64,000 nt of DNA from Paenibacillus sp. PAMC 26794 (lineage in GTDB: Bacteria; Bacillota; Bacilli; Paenibacillales; Paenibacillaceae), in the NCBI RefSeq assembly GCF_000316035.1, contig NZ_ANHX01000011.1, forward strand, positions 186,001 through 250,000, given 5' to 3'. Shown in pieces: positions 51,166 to 59,945 of this stretch (its first letter is position 1; every line of letters starts with the position of its first letter). Made by a program: the position numbers and the translations under genes. The notes under the pieces are model-generated. The model searched no databases. It was not told where the DNA came from and worked only from the letters and a program-made list of their open reading frames with translations.

Positions 51166-51744
51166 ATGAAGAAGTTTGCACACAAAGTTGCGTATATTGC
51201 TGGTGGTTTCATCATCGGCATAGTTTTTTCGACACCAGCAGGATCATTTGCTGATGCGGTTAAAAGTATGGTCGGCAAAAAGGTAACTGGCGAATATACA
51301 ATTGTAGTTGATGGCAAAAAATTATCGGACAAGGGAGCTGTCATTGACAATAAAGCGAACGTTCCAGCGCGTGCCCTGTCTGAAGCATTAGGAGCTGATG
51401 TTTCAGTGAGCGGAAAGACTATAAACATTACATCTGAAGGTGAAGGATCGAACGTGTCTGGTTCGGGTATTACGACCATTGATACTTCACCCTCAAGTAA
51501 CAAGTATATTGGCTATTCGAAATCAAGTTTGCAAGATTTAAGGAAAAGTACAGTGGATAATATTCTCACGCCAACTACAGCGGGTAGAGAACAATTAGGA
51601 AAAGGATTAGAAGAGGCTAAAAAGACAGGAGATCCATCAATTATAGAACAAGCTGAGAAAAGAGTTGCTGAATATGATGCTGAGATAGCGAAATATGAAG
51701 CAGAATTAAAACTAATTGATGAAGCATTACTTACTGCTAAATAG
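51166..51744 (+). CDS. Secreted stalk-domain (copper amine oxidase N-like) protein
   Basis: 192 aa. A signal peptide (residues 1-30, MKKFAHKVAYIAGG...GSFA) precedes a stalk-type domain (YTIVVDGKKLSDKGAVIDNK, NVPARALSEALGADVSV), a domain common on Paenibacillus surface proteins. A serine-rich linker and coiled coil follow. A secreted protein between tail tip and lysis genes is unusual for a virion part; it may be a host-surface moron. Confidence 0.7.
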   Translation: MKKFAHKVAYIAGGFIIGIVFSTPAGSFADAVKSMVGKKVTGEYTIVVDGKKLSDKGAVIDNKANVPARALSEALGADVSVSGKTINITSEGEGSNVSGSGITTIDTSPSSNKYIGYSKSSLQDLRKSTVDNILTPTTAGREQLGKGLEEAKKTGDPSIIEQAEKRVAEYDAEIAKYEAELKLIDEALLTAK

Positions 51745-51748
51745 ATTA

Positions 51749-51788
51749 AGTCTCTGAGGGTTCGTTATCGACGGACTCTTTTTTTTGT
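51749..51788 (+). terminator. Terminator
   Basis: Imperfect hairpin (AGTC...GACT with inner TTCG/CGA pairs) ending in a run of eight T. Confidence 0.55.
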
Positions 51789-51847
51789 TTGTGTGACTAT
51801 AAATACGTAGCCACTCCGTAACAAAGATAAAAGATAATAAATACATG

Positions 51848-51882
51848 AAGCCCTATTCCTTAATTGGAAGGGGCTTATTTTC
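51848..51882 (+). terminator. Second terminator before the lysis genes
   Basis: AAGCCCTATTCC and GGAAGGGGCTT form a stem with a six-base loop, followed by ATTTT. Together with the preceding one it separates tail and lysis cassettes. Confidence 0.6.
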
Positions 51883-51903
51883 GTATAGAGAGGAGGAAAG
51901 GTC

Positions 51904-52107
51904 TTGGCAAAGATGACACATACACTCCAAGTTGAAATGGATTTGAATAAACCGGTTGAAGAATTGACACAGGTGATTACTACTGTTCTTAGCTCGCATC
52001 CACTTAATCAAAAAGAGATTCTGACAGCTTTAGATTTGGAGATCGGGAATGCACTAGCAGCAATTGAGATTCAAGAACAAAAAGATAAACAAGAAGTTGT
52101 TGAATAG
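51904..52107 (+). CDS. Hypothetical protein, 67 aa, start of lysis cassette
   Basis: TTG 51904 follows GAGGAGGAAAGG. Short alpha-beta protein (THTLQVEMDLNKPVEELTQV). Not recognised; conserved position before XhlA suggests membership of the lysis transcript. Confidence 0.5.
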   Translation: MAKMTHTLQVEMDLNKPVEELTQVITTVLSSHPLNQKEILTALDLEIGNALAAIEIQEQKDKQEVVE

Positions 52108-52147
52108 GTCAGGAAATTTATCCTGAACAGAGAGATGGGGGATTAAT

Positions 52148-52450
52148 TTGACTGACACAACTATAAGTGAGGTGAACAGTGTTGTGGAAGAGACTACAAA
52201 AGTTCTTATGGGTATCCAGGTTCAATTGGCCCGGATGGAAAAGACACTTGAAGGAGTACCGGCAATGGCTGCCACGTTGGAAGCTACACGGGATCTGGCA
52301 AAGGAAGCTATGCAATCCACCAAATCAGCCCATCACAGGCTCGATAAGATTGAGAATGCTCAAACCTGGTTGTGGAGGACTATTGCAACAACACTGATTG
52401 GTATAGCTATCGGAGCAATTGTTCTAATTTTGAAGACAGGAGGAGTGTAG
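52148..52450 (+). CDS. xhlA: XhlA-type lysis protein
   Basis: 100 aa with a long N-terminal helix and one C-terminal membrane span (about 76-94, WRTIATTLIGIAIGAIVLIL), the layout of XhlA, which acts at the membrane with holin and amidase in Bacillus prophage PBSX. TTG 52148 follows GGGGGAT. Confidence 0.8.
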   Translation: MTDTTISEVNSVVEETTKVLMGIQVQLARMEKTLEGVPAMAATLEATRDLAKEAMQSTKSAHHRLDKIENAQTWLWRTIATTLIGIAIGAIVLILKTGGV

Positions 52451-52453
52451 AAA

Positions 52454-52723
52454 ATGGATTGGAGTACTGTATTTTCACTTATTGATCCTAAGTTATTTAT
52501 TGTATTGGCTGCATGCTGGGTACTTGGTATTGGCATAAAGCGCATCCCGAAGATTCCGGACTGGACCATTGTTTTCATCGTGACTGCATTCGCTATTGTT
52601 ATTACAAGTTGGACGCTTGGCTGGTCTCCTGAATCGCTTATCCAGGGAATATTGGTTGGAGCATTTGCGGTGTTCGGTAACCAGGTGATTAAGCAAGCGA
52701 AGAAAGGAACAGAACAGTCATGA
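52454..52723 (+). CDS. Phage holin
   Basis: 89 aa with three hydrophobic segments (about 12-27, 38-54, 62-77) and a short basic C-terminus. It lies between XhlA and amidase. It would form the pore that releases or activates the endolysin. ATG 52454 with GGAGGAGTG upstream; the 3' end overlaps the amidase start. Confidence 0.8.
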   Translation: MDWSTVFSLIDPKLFIVLAACWVLGIGIKRIPKIPDWTIVFIVTAFAIVITSWTLGWSPESLIQGILVGAFAVFGNQVIKQAKKGTEQS

Positions 52724-53592
52724 TCTCAAAGGGGAATTTCTTGCTACTTGAGCCATCCGAATTTAAAGGGTGGCTCGACAAACAGACAATCACCAGAAGC
52801 ATAGACAAACTTCAAGTCCATCATACTGCTGCGCCTAACTATTCCACTCGTCAAATAGTCAATGGAGTAGCTAAACAAGATGTCTGGAAATGTCTTGAGG
52901 GAATGAGAGCGTACCATCTGTCACAGGGATGGTCTGGTACAGGTCAAAACATAACTGTACTTGAGGATGGACGTATTGCTATCAGTTTAGATCGGAATCT
53001 CAATAAAACGCCTGCGGGAATCAAGGGAGCAAATACAGGCGCTTTGTGTATAGAAATTATAGGTAACTTTGATCAAGGTGGAGACACAATGACTGTTGCG
53101 CAGAAACAAGCTGTAGTCCACCTATACGCTTGTCTCGCACTAAAACTAAACATACCTGTTGATACATCTCATATCGTATATCATGCCTGGTATACAGCTT
53201 CTGGAGCGTGGCTGGGAGATTATAAAAAGGGTCAATCAAGGAAGACATGTCCAGGAACCAAATTCTTCGGTGACGGGAATACACGATCTGCTGCTGAGCG
53301 AGGATTTATTCCGGCTATCAAAGTAAAACTTAAGCGAATTAAAGAAGGGAATGGAAATCCAATGACATCAGAAGAAAAGAAACAAATCGAGGAATTGAAG
53401 GCTACTGTTGAATCTCAGTCCAAGTGGATCAACGCTCAGAAAGCCAAGGAGAACATGGAGTGTCCAAAATGGGCAGAATCAGCATATGAGTATTACAAGG
53501 ACTATTTGTCGGATAAAACTGGAAGTTACGACTTTTGGAGACAACTTGTGATTAGTTATCGAAAAGAAAATAAAGTGAAAATTATTCTATGA
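52720..53592 (+). CDS. Endolysin, N-acetylmuramoyl-L-alanine amidase (amidase_2)
   Basis: 290 aa. The zinc amidase domain covers about 1-200: VHHTAAP (first His), GQNITVLEDGRI, GALCIEIIGNF, HAWY and KTCPG (last ligands). A helical linker and a small C-terminal domain (YEYYKDYLSDKTGSYDFWRQ) follow, probably wall-binding. It cuts the lactyl-stem-peptide bond for lysis. No signal peptide, so export depends on the holin. Confidence 0.9.
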   Translation: MISKGNFLLLEPSEFKGWLDKQTITRSIDKLQVHHTAAPNYSTRQIVNGVAKQDVWKCLEGMRAYHLSQGWSGTGQNITVLEDGRIAISLDRNLNKTPAGIKGANTGALCIEIIGNFDQGGDTMTVAQKQAVVHLYACLALKLNIPVDTSHIVYHAWYTASGAWLGDYKKGQSRKTCPGTKFFGDGNTRSAAERGFIPAIKVKLKRIKEGNGNPMTSEEKKQIEELKATVESQSKWINAQKAKENMECPKWAESAYEYYKDYLSDKTGSYDFWRQLVISYRKENKVKIIL

Positions 53593-53601
53593 TGAATGCT
53601 C

Positions 53602-53641
53602 AATCCCCTATCGGTCTCATGACGGTAGGGGGATTTTTTTG
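53602..53641 (+). terminator. Terminator ending the late operon
   Basis: AATCCCCTATCG pairs with CGGTAGGGGGATT across a nine-base loop, then a T-run. It closes the lysis cassette and the late transcript. Confidence 0.88.
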
Positions 53642-53689
53642 TTTCAAGAATATAATTCGGAATATTTAACGGAATAATTTACGTGAATT

Positions 53690-53718
53690 TTGACAAATGA
53701 ATAAGTATAAAATATAAT
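53690..53718 (+). promoter_or_regulatory. Consensus sigma-A promoter
   Basis: TTGACA (53690-53695), exactly 17 bp, TATAAT (53713-53718). Two CGGAATA repeats lie just upstream (53658-53676). A perfect promoter after the late terminator implies lysogenic expression of the genes that follow. Confidence 0.85.
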
Positions 53719-53743
53719 ATCCTTATATAAGGAGGTGGGTTGC

Positions 53744-54373
53744 TTGGAGGCGCTTTTAAAAGCAGATGCTATCGAAATTCTTGAACCATATATAGTTAGA
53801 ATCAAAGAAGCAGTTTCCATTGCTGTAATGGAATATTTTTTAGGAAATGAGTATGCCTTAACTAGGCATAAGCATAGCGCTAGAACAGCAGCTTCTATAT
53901 GTCATGATAATATTAAAGATCAAATAAAAATGAAATTTGAAGATCTCCCCAAGACTAGAATTAAGGAGAGAAGCGGTCTTTTCATGTTGATTATCGAGGA
54001 AAAGATAATACTTCGCTTCAAAAAGTTCGATGGGAATTTGATGTCATCAGGTATAGCAACTAATCAAGCGATGGCATACGATTTACATGACACGGTTCAG
54101 TTAGAACTAGACGGCATGCCTGCAAATGGACTCCTTTACGTAGGTTATACACTAAACAGCCTCCAATCAAATATCGACGGAGTATTTATTACAAGTCGGT
54201 ATGGAAATGTTAACATATGGGACTGGGAAGTCACCAACGAAGGTGAAATTCCAACTATACAACCAGTATTGTTTCCGCAACCTACAACCACAGAAACTAC
54301 AACTAAGAAAAGAAGAGTTCGGGCAAAAGACAAATCTATTAGCGCTGGTGATATGAATGCAATTAACGAATAG
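53744..54373 (+). CDS. Unknown protein, 209 aa, partner of the XRE-ImmA gene
   Basis: TTG 53744 is seven bases after AAGGAGG; the GTG at 53735 lies within that site. The protein is mixed alpha-beta with a basic C-terminal tail (TTKKRRVRAKDKS). Not recognised. It overlaps the following XRE-metalloprotease gene by 17 bp, so the two form a unit, possibly a target or effector controlled by the regulator. Confidence 0.6.
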   Translation: MEALLKADAIEILEPYIVRIKEAVSIAVMEYFLGNEYALTRHKHSARTAASICHDNIKDQIKMKFEDLPKTRIKERSGLFMLIIEEKIILRFKKFDGNLMSSGIATNQAMAYDLHDTVQLELDGMPANGLLYVGYTLNSLQSNIDGVFITSRYGNVNIWDWEVTNEGEIPTIQPVLFPQPTTTETTTKKRRVRAKDKSISAGDMNAINE

Positions 54374-55436
54374 TGTTGATTATAACAATCAATTGGTTGT
54401 TTTAGCGAGGGAGTCAAGATTCATTAGCCAAAGTGAATTGGCTAATAAACTCGGGTTTTCGCAGGGGAAATTATCCAAAATTGAAAATGGGCTAATTTCC
54501 ATAACGCAAGATGAACTGAACAAAATATCTGAGGCGTTAAACTACCCTAACAACTTTTTTCAAAGAGAAGAAAAGGTATATGGCGTGGGATTGAGTGAGT
54601 TTTTTCACAGAAAAAAACAAGCTGTTCCTCAAAAAGTTTTAAGTACAATTTATGCAAAATTGGAATTACGCAGAATGGAAATTCAAACTTTGCTCAAATC
54701 GGTGGATACGGATGATCCAGCATTTTTTCATATGGACCCTGAGAAATATGACGGTGATATTGAGATGATAGCACAAACGGTTCGAGCGGCTTTAAAAGTT
54801 CCGAACGGTCCTATTCACAATGTGGTGGATATCTTAGAGGATGCAGGAGCTGTGGTTATTCCTTTTGATTACGGTGGTGCCAATATAGATGCCATTTGTT
54901 TATCTAATCCTGGCGTTCCCCCTCTAATTTTCACAAATTTCGATCGTCCAATGGATAGGATCAGATTCACTCTATGTCATGAATTAGGTCACATCATTAT
55001 GCACAGGAAACCTCCTACAGAAGATGTGGATATCGAAGAACAAGCTGATCGTTTTTCTTCGGAGTTTCTTATGCCTAGAAAGGAAATATCACATTATTTA
55101 AGCGGAGTTAATATCCAAAAATTAGCTGCACTTAAACCCTACTGGAAGGTGTCAATGAATGCTCTTTTGAAAAGAGCGGTTGACTTAAATAAAATAACGG
55201 AAAGACAATCACGTTATTTATGGACTCAAATGGGGAAATCAGGGTACCGTGTAAAAGAGCCTGCTGAACTCGATTTGCCTTACGAAAAGCCATCTATGCT
55301 GGAAGAGATTATTCAAGTACATCAGAAAGATCTACGCTATACTCCAAAAGATCTGAGTTCAGCTACTTTCCTAAGTCAATCTGAATTTGAAGAATTATAT
55401 CCAGTTGAAGCTCCACGAATTAGGCTTATAAAATAA
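54357..55436 (+). CDS. XRE regulator fused to ImmA/IrrE metallopeptidase
   Basis: 359 aa. Residues 10-65 are an XRE helix-turn-helix (SQSELANKLGFSQGKLSKIE). Residues 190-290 are an ImmA/IrrE peptidase with HELGH (208-212) and the downstream glutamate helix IEEQADRFSSEFLMP. ImmA cleaves the repressor of ICEBs1; HTH fusions occur in phage and toxin-antitoxin-like loci. Here it lies behind a consensus promoter with a partner gene, so it is probably active in the lysogen. Confidence 0.88.
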   Translation: MQLTNSVDYNNQLVVLARESRFISQSELANKLGFSQGKLSKIENGLISITQDELNKISEALNYPNNFFQREEKVYGVGLSEFFHRKKQAVPQKVLSTIYAKLELRRMEIQTLLKSVDTDDPAFFHMDPEKYDGDIEMIAQTVRAALKVPNGPIHNVVDILEDAGAVVIPFDYGGANIDAICLSNPGVPPLIFTNFDRPMDRIRFTLCHELGHIIMHRKPPTEDVDIEEQADRFSSEFLMPRKEISHYLSGVNIQKLAALKPYWKVSMNALLKRAVDLNKITERQSRYLWTQMGKSGYRVKEPAELDLPYEKPSMLEEIIQVHQKDLRYTPKDLSSATFLSQSEFEELYPVEAPRIRLIK

Positions 55437-55442
55437 TTTGTC

Positions 55443-55482
55443 CATTGAAAACAAGGTCAGCAGAGAGACCTTGTTTTCAATG
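55443..55482 (+). terminator. Terminator-like hairpin
   Basis: CATTGAAAACAAGGTC and GACCTTGTTTTCAATG form a perfect 16-bp stem with an eight-base loop. The right arm carries the only T tract. It separates the XRE-ImmA gene from the next gene. Confidence 0.7.
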
Positions 55483-55499
55483 TAGATAGGGGATATCCG

Positions 55500-56249
55500 A
55501 TGAAACAAGAACAATTAGATGAATTTCAAAATAAAATGACGTTACTTTTTGATTTATTAGAGGCAAACGAAAAGTTTAAGAAACCCGAAAATGGTAAGGT
55601 GGACAGTTTGGTGTTCCATCTATACTCTAAGGCTAGAAGATTGTTTATGACTTGCCATTTTATATTAAAATCGCCAATGGAATGTAACTATTTAGAAGCC
55701 ATGCCTTTAATTCGGATTTTATGCGAGACCTATCTACACATTGCATACATAGAAAAAAATATAAAGAGTGAATCAATCTATAATGAGTATGAAAACTTAG
55801 GTAAATTAAACAGGTGGAAGATGGGATACTACCTTAAAAAATGGGGAGATGATAGACTGGGTGGTTTGCATCCTGACTACGAAGGTTATGTACAAGAGCA
55901 TTATTCAAGAAAGCAAAAACCAGCGGTTCCTGATAACCTATTAAAATTTTATAAGTTAGCCCAGGCTGTTGGAAGATATGACTTCTATATCGAAATTTAT
56001 TCTGTCCTAAGCAGTTATATCCACTATGATCCCACTACACTATCCAATTACGGAAGCACATTAAATGGATCATTTGTGTTCAACAAAATGACCTACGATG
56101 AACATCTTGATAAAGCAACTAGAAAACATTTAATTATGATAATGCTACTACTGATTCAGTCAATTATAAATATATTTAAGTTAGACGAATTCGAAAGAAA
56201 AGAATTTAATACTCTAGCGAAAGAATGGGAAAAAGTAAAAGTAATTTAA
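55500..56249 (+). CDS. DUF5677-like protein, 249 aa
   Basis: All-helical. MPLIRILCETYLHIAYIEKN and VLSSYIHYDPTTLSNYG match the pattern of DUF5677-type proteins, which have a conserved R..E/H..arrangement of unknown function and occur in mobile elements. ATG 55500 follows TAGGGGATATCCG. Likely cargo. Confidence 0.6.
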   Translation: MKQEQLDEFQNKMTLLFDLLEANEKFKKPENGKVDSLVFHLYSKARRLFMTCHFILKSPMECNYLEAMPLIRILCETYLHIAYIEKNIKSESIYNEYENLGKLNRWKMGYYLKKWGDDRLGGLHPDYEGYVQEHYSRKQKPAVPDNLLKFYKLAQAVGRYDFYIEIYSVLSSYIHYDPTTLSNYGSTLNGSFVFNKMTYDEHLDKATRKHLIMIMLLLIQSIINIFKLDEFERKEFNTLAKEWEKVKVI

Positions 56250-56360
56250 AAGAGGGCAGTCTCTATGCTACCCCCCTAACAGATGAAATCCAATCGTAAT
56301 CATTTTAAATAGTTTTAATATACAACTTTAATCGTTACGAGTTATCCTTAAATCGCAAGC

Positions 56361-56415
56361 AAGTTAAGCAAAAAGAGCAGTAGGGTCCAACCTCACCGCT
56401 CTTTTTGCTTAACTT
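56361..56415. terminator. Convergent terminator
   Basis: A perfect 18-bp stem (AAGTTAAGCAAAAAGAGC / GCTCTTTTTGCTTAACTT). It overlaps the stop of the leftward SRAP gene and serves both directions. Confidence 0.85.
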
Positions 56416-57080
56416 ATCTCATAAATCAATTCTTCATTGTTATTCCGCACATTACCGACTTCCTTTTGTACCTCGTAAGCTCGCATCTCAGACGCTTGAT
56501 ATGGCTTCAAAAGGCCAAGCAAAGACTGAACATTGTCATTATCTCTCCCAAGCCATTCCAACTCATCCTCGGGTCTTAAGATAACCGGCATACGATTATG
56601 AATGTTTTCCATAAGACTATTTGGTTCAGTGGTGATAATGGTGCAAGTACTCAGTTTGTTACCGTCCGGATCTGTCCAAGTATCATACAAGCCGGCAAGA
56701 GAGAATAAGCTGTCATCTTTCATCAGAATACGCATTGGTTGCTTTTCCGTTCCTTCCTTACGCCACTCATAAAATCCGTTCGTGGGGATGATGCAGCGTT
56801 TGGAGCTGATTAGACGTTTGAAGGAAGTCTTCTCGGTTAACGTCTCAGCACGGGCATTAATCATCTTGTTACCGATCTTGTCATCCTTGGCCCATGAAGG
56901 AACGAGTCCCCATCGGAGCGCACCCAATCGATTACCGTCTTTGCTGCCAATAATTGTAGGAATGTACTGCATGGGCGCTGCATTGTAATTAGGCTTGTAG
57001 TCAAAGCCATCAGCTATAGATGCATAGTACCTGTCCATTATCGCGTCTAAGGGGTCAGTGATCGTAAATCTACCACACAT
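56409..57080 (-). CDS. SRAP (YedK/HMCES) DNA-crosslinking repair peptidase
   Basis: ATG 57080 gives MCGRF, whose Met is removed so Cys2 can bond abasic sites in single-stranded DNA. The other active-site residues are where YedK has them: N75 in NARAE, E105 in FYEW and H161 in NIHNRMP. Length 223 aa is standard. The frame from 57089 would hide Cys2 and is rejected. It shields abasic sites; with the adjacent ligase it forms a leftward repair pair. Confidence 0.93.
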   Translation of the reverse strand: MCGRFTITDPLDAIMDRYYASIADGFDYKPNYNAAPMQYIPTIIGSKDGNRLGALRWGLVPSWAKDDKIGNKMINARAETLTEKTSFKRLISSKRCIIPTNGFYEWRKEGTEKQPMRILMKDDSLFSLAGLYDTWTDPDGNKLSTCTIITTEPNSLMENIHNRMPVILRPEDELEWLGRDNDNVQSLLGLLKPYQASEMRAYEVQKEVGNVRNNNEELIYEIS

Positions 57081-57116
57081 ACAAAGCACCTCCTGTATTG
57101 TCTTTACAATATATAA

Positions 57117-57974
57117 TCACACGATAAATTGATCAAACACAGGGATACGCAGCAAGCCTGATTTGGTCCAGTTGCGCATTTTAACTCTGGCCTGAATACG
57201 AGGTTCAAGGTAAACGTTGTTCTTGTCTTCACCTGTTATCAGCTGCTGGCAAACTCCACGAAATGCTTGCTTATGTTTTGGACTCGGGCCATGCTCAATA
57301 ATCCCTACCGGGCGCATCTTGCCTGACGGATCTGGAACAGCAGCGAGCCATCCAAACTCAGATTTCTTGTATCCTGTGATGAACACATCAGCGTAGGACC
57401 AGTTAATAACCTTCAACCAATCCTTGGACCGTCTGCTGACGTACTGGCTGTCTTTGCGCTTGCCAACCACACCTTCCATACCCATAGTCTCTATCTGAGC
57501 ATATAGATCTTCTCCAGCCCCTTCTATATGGGGCACTACTCCAAAGTTAGGGGAAGGAAGAGGTAGGTTGTGTAGGATCATCTTGCGTTCCATAAGAGAT
57601 AGCTTACGTAGATCCCGGCCTTGGTAGAAAAGAATATCAAATATAGCAAATGTGGCAGGCAGTTTATGAGTGAGCTGCGTTATCTTGCTGGTCTGCTTTG
57701 TACTGAATCTACTCATAACTGCTTCAAAGTCGTTAAGCCCTGTCTCTGGATCAGTGCAAGCGACCTCGCCGTCCAAGATAACATCAGAGTCAAACGGCAG
57801 AAGTAATTCCGGGTACTGACGGGTACAGTCGTTGTTGTGACGAGTGAATAGCCGGACTTCTCCGGCTTGTAGCGAATATATCAACCGGTGACCGTCAACT
57901 TTAGGTTCAAAAATGAATTCTGAATGTGAGAAGGGACCCGGTGCTGTTCCTAATAACATAGGACTGATAAACAT
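57117..57974 (-). CDS. ATP-dependent DNA ligase
   Basis: 285 aa. The nucleotidyltransferase domain has EPKVDGHR (catalytic K25), ILDGEV (motif III), AIFDILF (IIIa), EGVVGKRKD (IV) and DWLKVINW (V). A small OB domain ends at RIPVF. It lacks a polymerase or nuclease domain, so it is a minimal ligase like LigD's ligase part or phage ligases. Start ATG 57974 with GAGGTG upstream. Only 36 bp separate it from the SRAP gene downstream. Confidence 0.92.
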   Translation of the reverse strand: MFISPMLLGTAPGPFSHSEFIFEPKVDGHRLIYSLQAGEVRLFTRHNNDCTRQYPELLLPFDSDVILDGEVACTDPETGLNDFEAVMSRFSTKQTSKITQLTHKLPATFAIFDILFYQGRDLRKLSLMERKMILHNLPLPSPNFGVVPHIEGAGEDLYAQIETMGMEGVVGKRKDSQYVSRRSKDWLKVINWSYADVFITGYKKSEFGWLAAVPDPSGKMRPVGIIEHGPSPKHKQAFRGVCQQLITGEDKNNVYLEPRIQARVKMRNWTKSGLLRIPVFDQFIV

Positions 57975-58044
57975 AAAAACACCTCAACCCAATTATAGCG
58001 GTTTGCCATAAAGGATAGAGGCGGTAAGTTGTGGAACTGTGATT

Positions 58045-58320
58045 TTAATGCTGTAATGATTTTTCAATGATCTGTTCTAAAGTTAAATCTTTGTTATTAA
58101 TCCACCAAGCTGCAGAAGTCTTTTCTTGGAGTGGACCTAAACTCACCAGAGTAAGATCTTTGTCATAAGCCTGATTGAAAAATCTGATTCTTATATCTCT
58201 CGCCCATTTAATTTGAGCTACAGAACCTTTGAGGTCTGGTATGTTATAGTGACTCTCAATTTCACTTGCTAAGTTATTTAAATAATCTTCCATCTCTTTG
58301 GAGTGTACAATCTTAACCAA
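58045..58320 (-). CDS. Hypothetical protein, 91 aa
   Basis: TTG 58320 is six bases after GAGGTG (leftward); a GTG at 58329 lies in the ribosome site. Mixed alpha-beta with IRIRFFNQAYDKDLTLV. Not recognised. May be the first gene of the leftward repair operon. Confidence 0.5.
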   Translation of the reverse strand: MVKIVHSKEMEDYLNNLASEIESHYNIPDLKGSVAQIKWARDIRIRFFNQAYDKDLTLVSLGPLQEKTSAAWWINNKDLTLEQIIEKSLQH

Positions 58321-58509
58321 GGTAATCACCTCGTTTTTAGTTTATAAGGATTATTTGTATCGTTTAGAAGAGTTTCTTCATACTGATTAGCCAATTTTTA
58401 TAGAATATCTTTTTCATTCTTCTTTCTCCTGATATAGTAATAATTAACAATATGACTAGTCTATCAGAACTAGGTATATTTTTCTATTAAATTGTATGGG
58501 TGTGAAAAA

Positions 58510-58722
58510 GTGAATACATATAGAGTATTGCAAACAGACACAGAATTCCTAGTGGCAGCATTATCCCAGACACGCGTATCAGTCTGGTTTGTCTTACCTG
58601 ACCGAGAACGTATTATGGACTATGGTGGGTTATTGGAAGCGTACAGTGATGTGTCCGTAAAAATCGCTGGAAATCGATACTTTAGAGACAAGTTTGAATT
58701 TAGAGCGGAGAGAGGTAGGTAA
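58510..58722 (+). CDS. Hypothetical protein, 70 aa
   Basis: GTG 58510 follows GGGTGTGAAAAA; a TTG at 58492 is also in frame. It ends one base before the next gene's ATG, implying a two-gene unit. Alpha-beta pattern, no family. Confidence 0.5.
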   Translation: MNTYRVLQTDTEFLVAALSQTRVSVWFVLPDRERIMDYGGLLEAYSDVSVKIAGNRYFRDKFEFRAERGR

Positions 58723-58962
58723 ATGGTTAATCTTAAGAGCATTATTGATGAGGAATTGAGGAAGAGGTTTAGTGAAGCAAGAGCGGCCGGTAGCGAATAC
58801 CTGGATGTTATTTCAGGGGATATACATAAGGAACTTGGTTTCAAAAACCGAATGCCTTCTTGTTGTCATGCTATGAGAGAAATGATGAAGATGGGCGATG
58901 CCATTTTAGAAGCACCACCTAAAGGTGATGGAGCAAAGTTTAAAGTCCGCTATTTCTTGTAA
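58723..58962 (+). CDS. Hypothetical protein, 79 aa, winged-helix-like
   Basis: ATG 58723 follows AGAGGTAGG. SGDIHKELGFKNRMPSCCHA looks like a helix-turn-helix, and APPKGDGAKFKVRYFL like a wing. Similar short proteins occur in Bacillales genomes. Function unknown; a terminator follows. Confidence 0.6.
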   Translation: MVNLKSIIDEELRKRFSEARAAGSEYLDVISGDIHKELGFKNRMPSCCHAMREMMKMGDAILEAPPKGDGAKFKVRYFL

Positions 58963-58974
58963 ACCTTAACACAA

Positions 58975-59009
58975 AAAAGAGCAGGAGGGGGAACCTCACT
59001 GCTTTTTAT
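58975..59009 (+). terminator. Terminator
   Basis: AGCAG/CTGCT with inner GAGG/CCTC, then TTTTTATT. Confidence 0.65.
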
Positions 59010-59071
59010 TCACTATGAACTGCACAGATACAGTCAAACATACTTACTATTTTATTATTATCTACAAAAAA

Positions 59072-59383
59072 TTACTCCACCTTCATTACAGTACCTTTAT
59101 AGTTTCCGTAATATAATCCGTTTGAATAGGTAGTTGATAATAGTGGTAGCTCTCCATACCAACCGTTTTGATAATAACTGTATGTTGGTGGAACAAACTC
59201 TGGTTTTCCGTATTTATTATTTTCATCATGAAAAATCACAGTTTTATACGTCGACTGAATTGTAATACTTTGTGTAGCTACAGAATCTTGAGCTGAGGAT
59301 TGGGCAGCAGCAAATGATGCTGGAACAGCAATACTTGCTACAATAGCAGTAAGTGCTCCGAGTGTGATCAGTTTCTTTTTCAT
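59072..59383 (-). CDS. Small secreted protein, 103 aa
   Basis: A clear signal peptide (MKKKLITLGALTAIVASIAV...FAAA) with likely cleavage after ASFAAA. The mature 75 residues are tyrosine- and glycine-rich (PTYSYYQNGWYGELP). Leftward single gene with TTAGGAGGTATTTAC upstream. Probably a host-modifying moron. Confidence 0.65.
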   Translation of the reverse strand: MKKKLITLGALTAIVASIAVPASFAAAQSSAQDSVATQSITIQSTYKTVIFHDENNKYGKPEFVPPTYSYYQNGWYGELPLLSTTYSNGLYYGNYKGTVMKVE

Positions 59384-59600
59384 GTAAATACCTCCTAAGT
59401 TTTATGAAGATAATCGTGATACTTTACTTTCTAAAAATACCATATAATACAATGTAAAAATATGACATGTATCACGTCGTATTTAGTCTTTAGCACCTCT
59501 TGAGATTTACTAAAGTTAATTCGGTTAAGATGTTACTACTCTCTCTCCCATGAGTGCTACTATAAAAATACCTAGTCTGTGTGACTGGGTATTTTTGTTG

Positions 59601-59630
59601 TTGATTAAAGAACGTATGTTCGCATATAAT
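59601..59630 (+). promoter_or_regulatory. SOS (LexA) box in a promoter
   Basis: GAACGTATGTTC (59610-59621), flanked by G at 59622, fits the Bacillus-type LexA box GAAC-N4-GTTC. It lies between TTGATT (59601-59606) and TATAAT (59625-59630), spaced 18 bp, so LexA would block this promoter. Confidence 0.8.
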
Positions 59631-59648
59631 ATTCATGAGGTGATTTAC

Positions 59649-59933
59649 ATGCTAACGGATTATCAACGAAAGGTCCTTCGGATCTTATATAACTACAAAG
59701 GTGGACGGCGTAGGTTTCCTACAATCCATGAACTTACAGTTAAAACGGGTAAGCATAAGCCGGAGGTCTTGGCTGCTCTGGACGCTCTTGTGGCTGCGGA
59801 ATACATACATTGGGAAGACAGGTCTGACACGGCCAACATAGTGATCTTGGAAGGCTGGGAACGTGAGGGAGAACGTCCCAAGGTGGACCACACACCATCG
59901 TCTGGGAACATTGACTATTGGACTCAATATTAA
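59649..59933 (+). CDS. Winged-helix DNA-binding protein, LexA N-domain-like
   Basis: 94 aa. LTDYQRKVLRILYNYKGGRR, FPTIHELTVKTGKHKPEVLA and LVAAEYIHWEDRS form a winged helix like the LexA DNA-binding domain, but no peptidase half follows. ATG 59649 with GAGGTGATTTAC. Under the SOS box it would be induced by DNA damage and could regulate phage genes. Confidence 0.7.
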   Translation: MLTDYQRKVLRILYNYKGGRRRFPTIHELTVKTGKHKPEVLAALDALVAAEYIHWEDRSDTANIVILEGWEREGERPKVDHTPSSGNIDYWTQY

Positions 59934-59945
59934 GGGGGGCTTATC

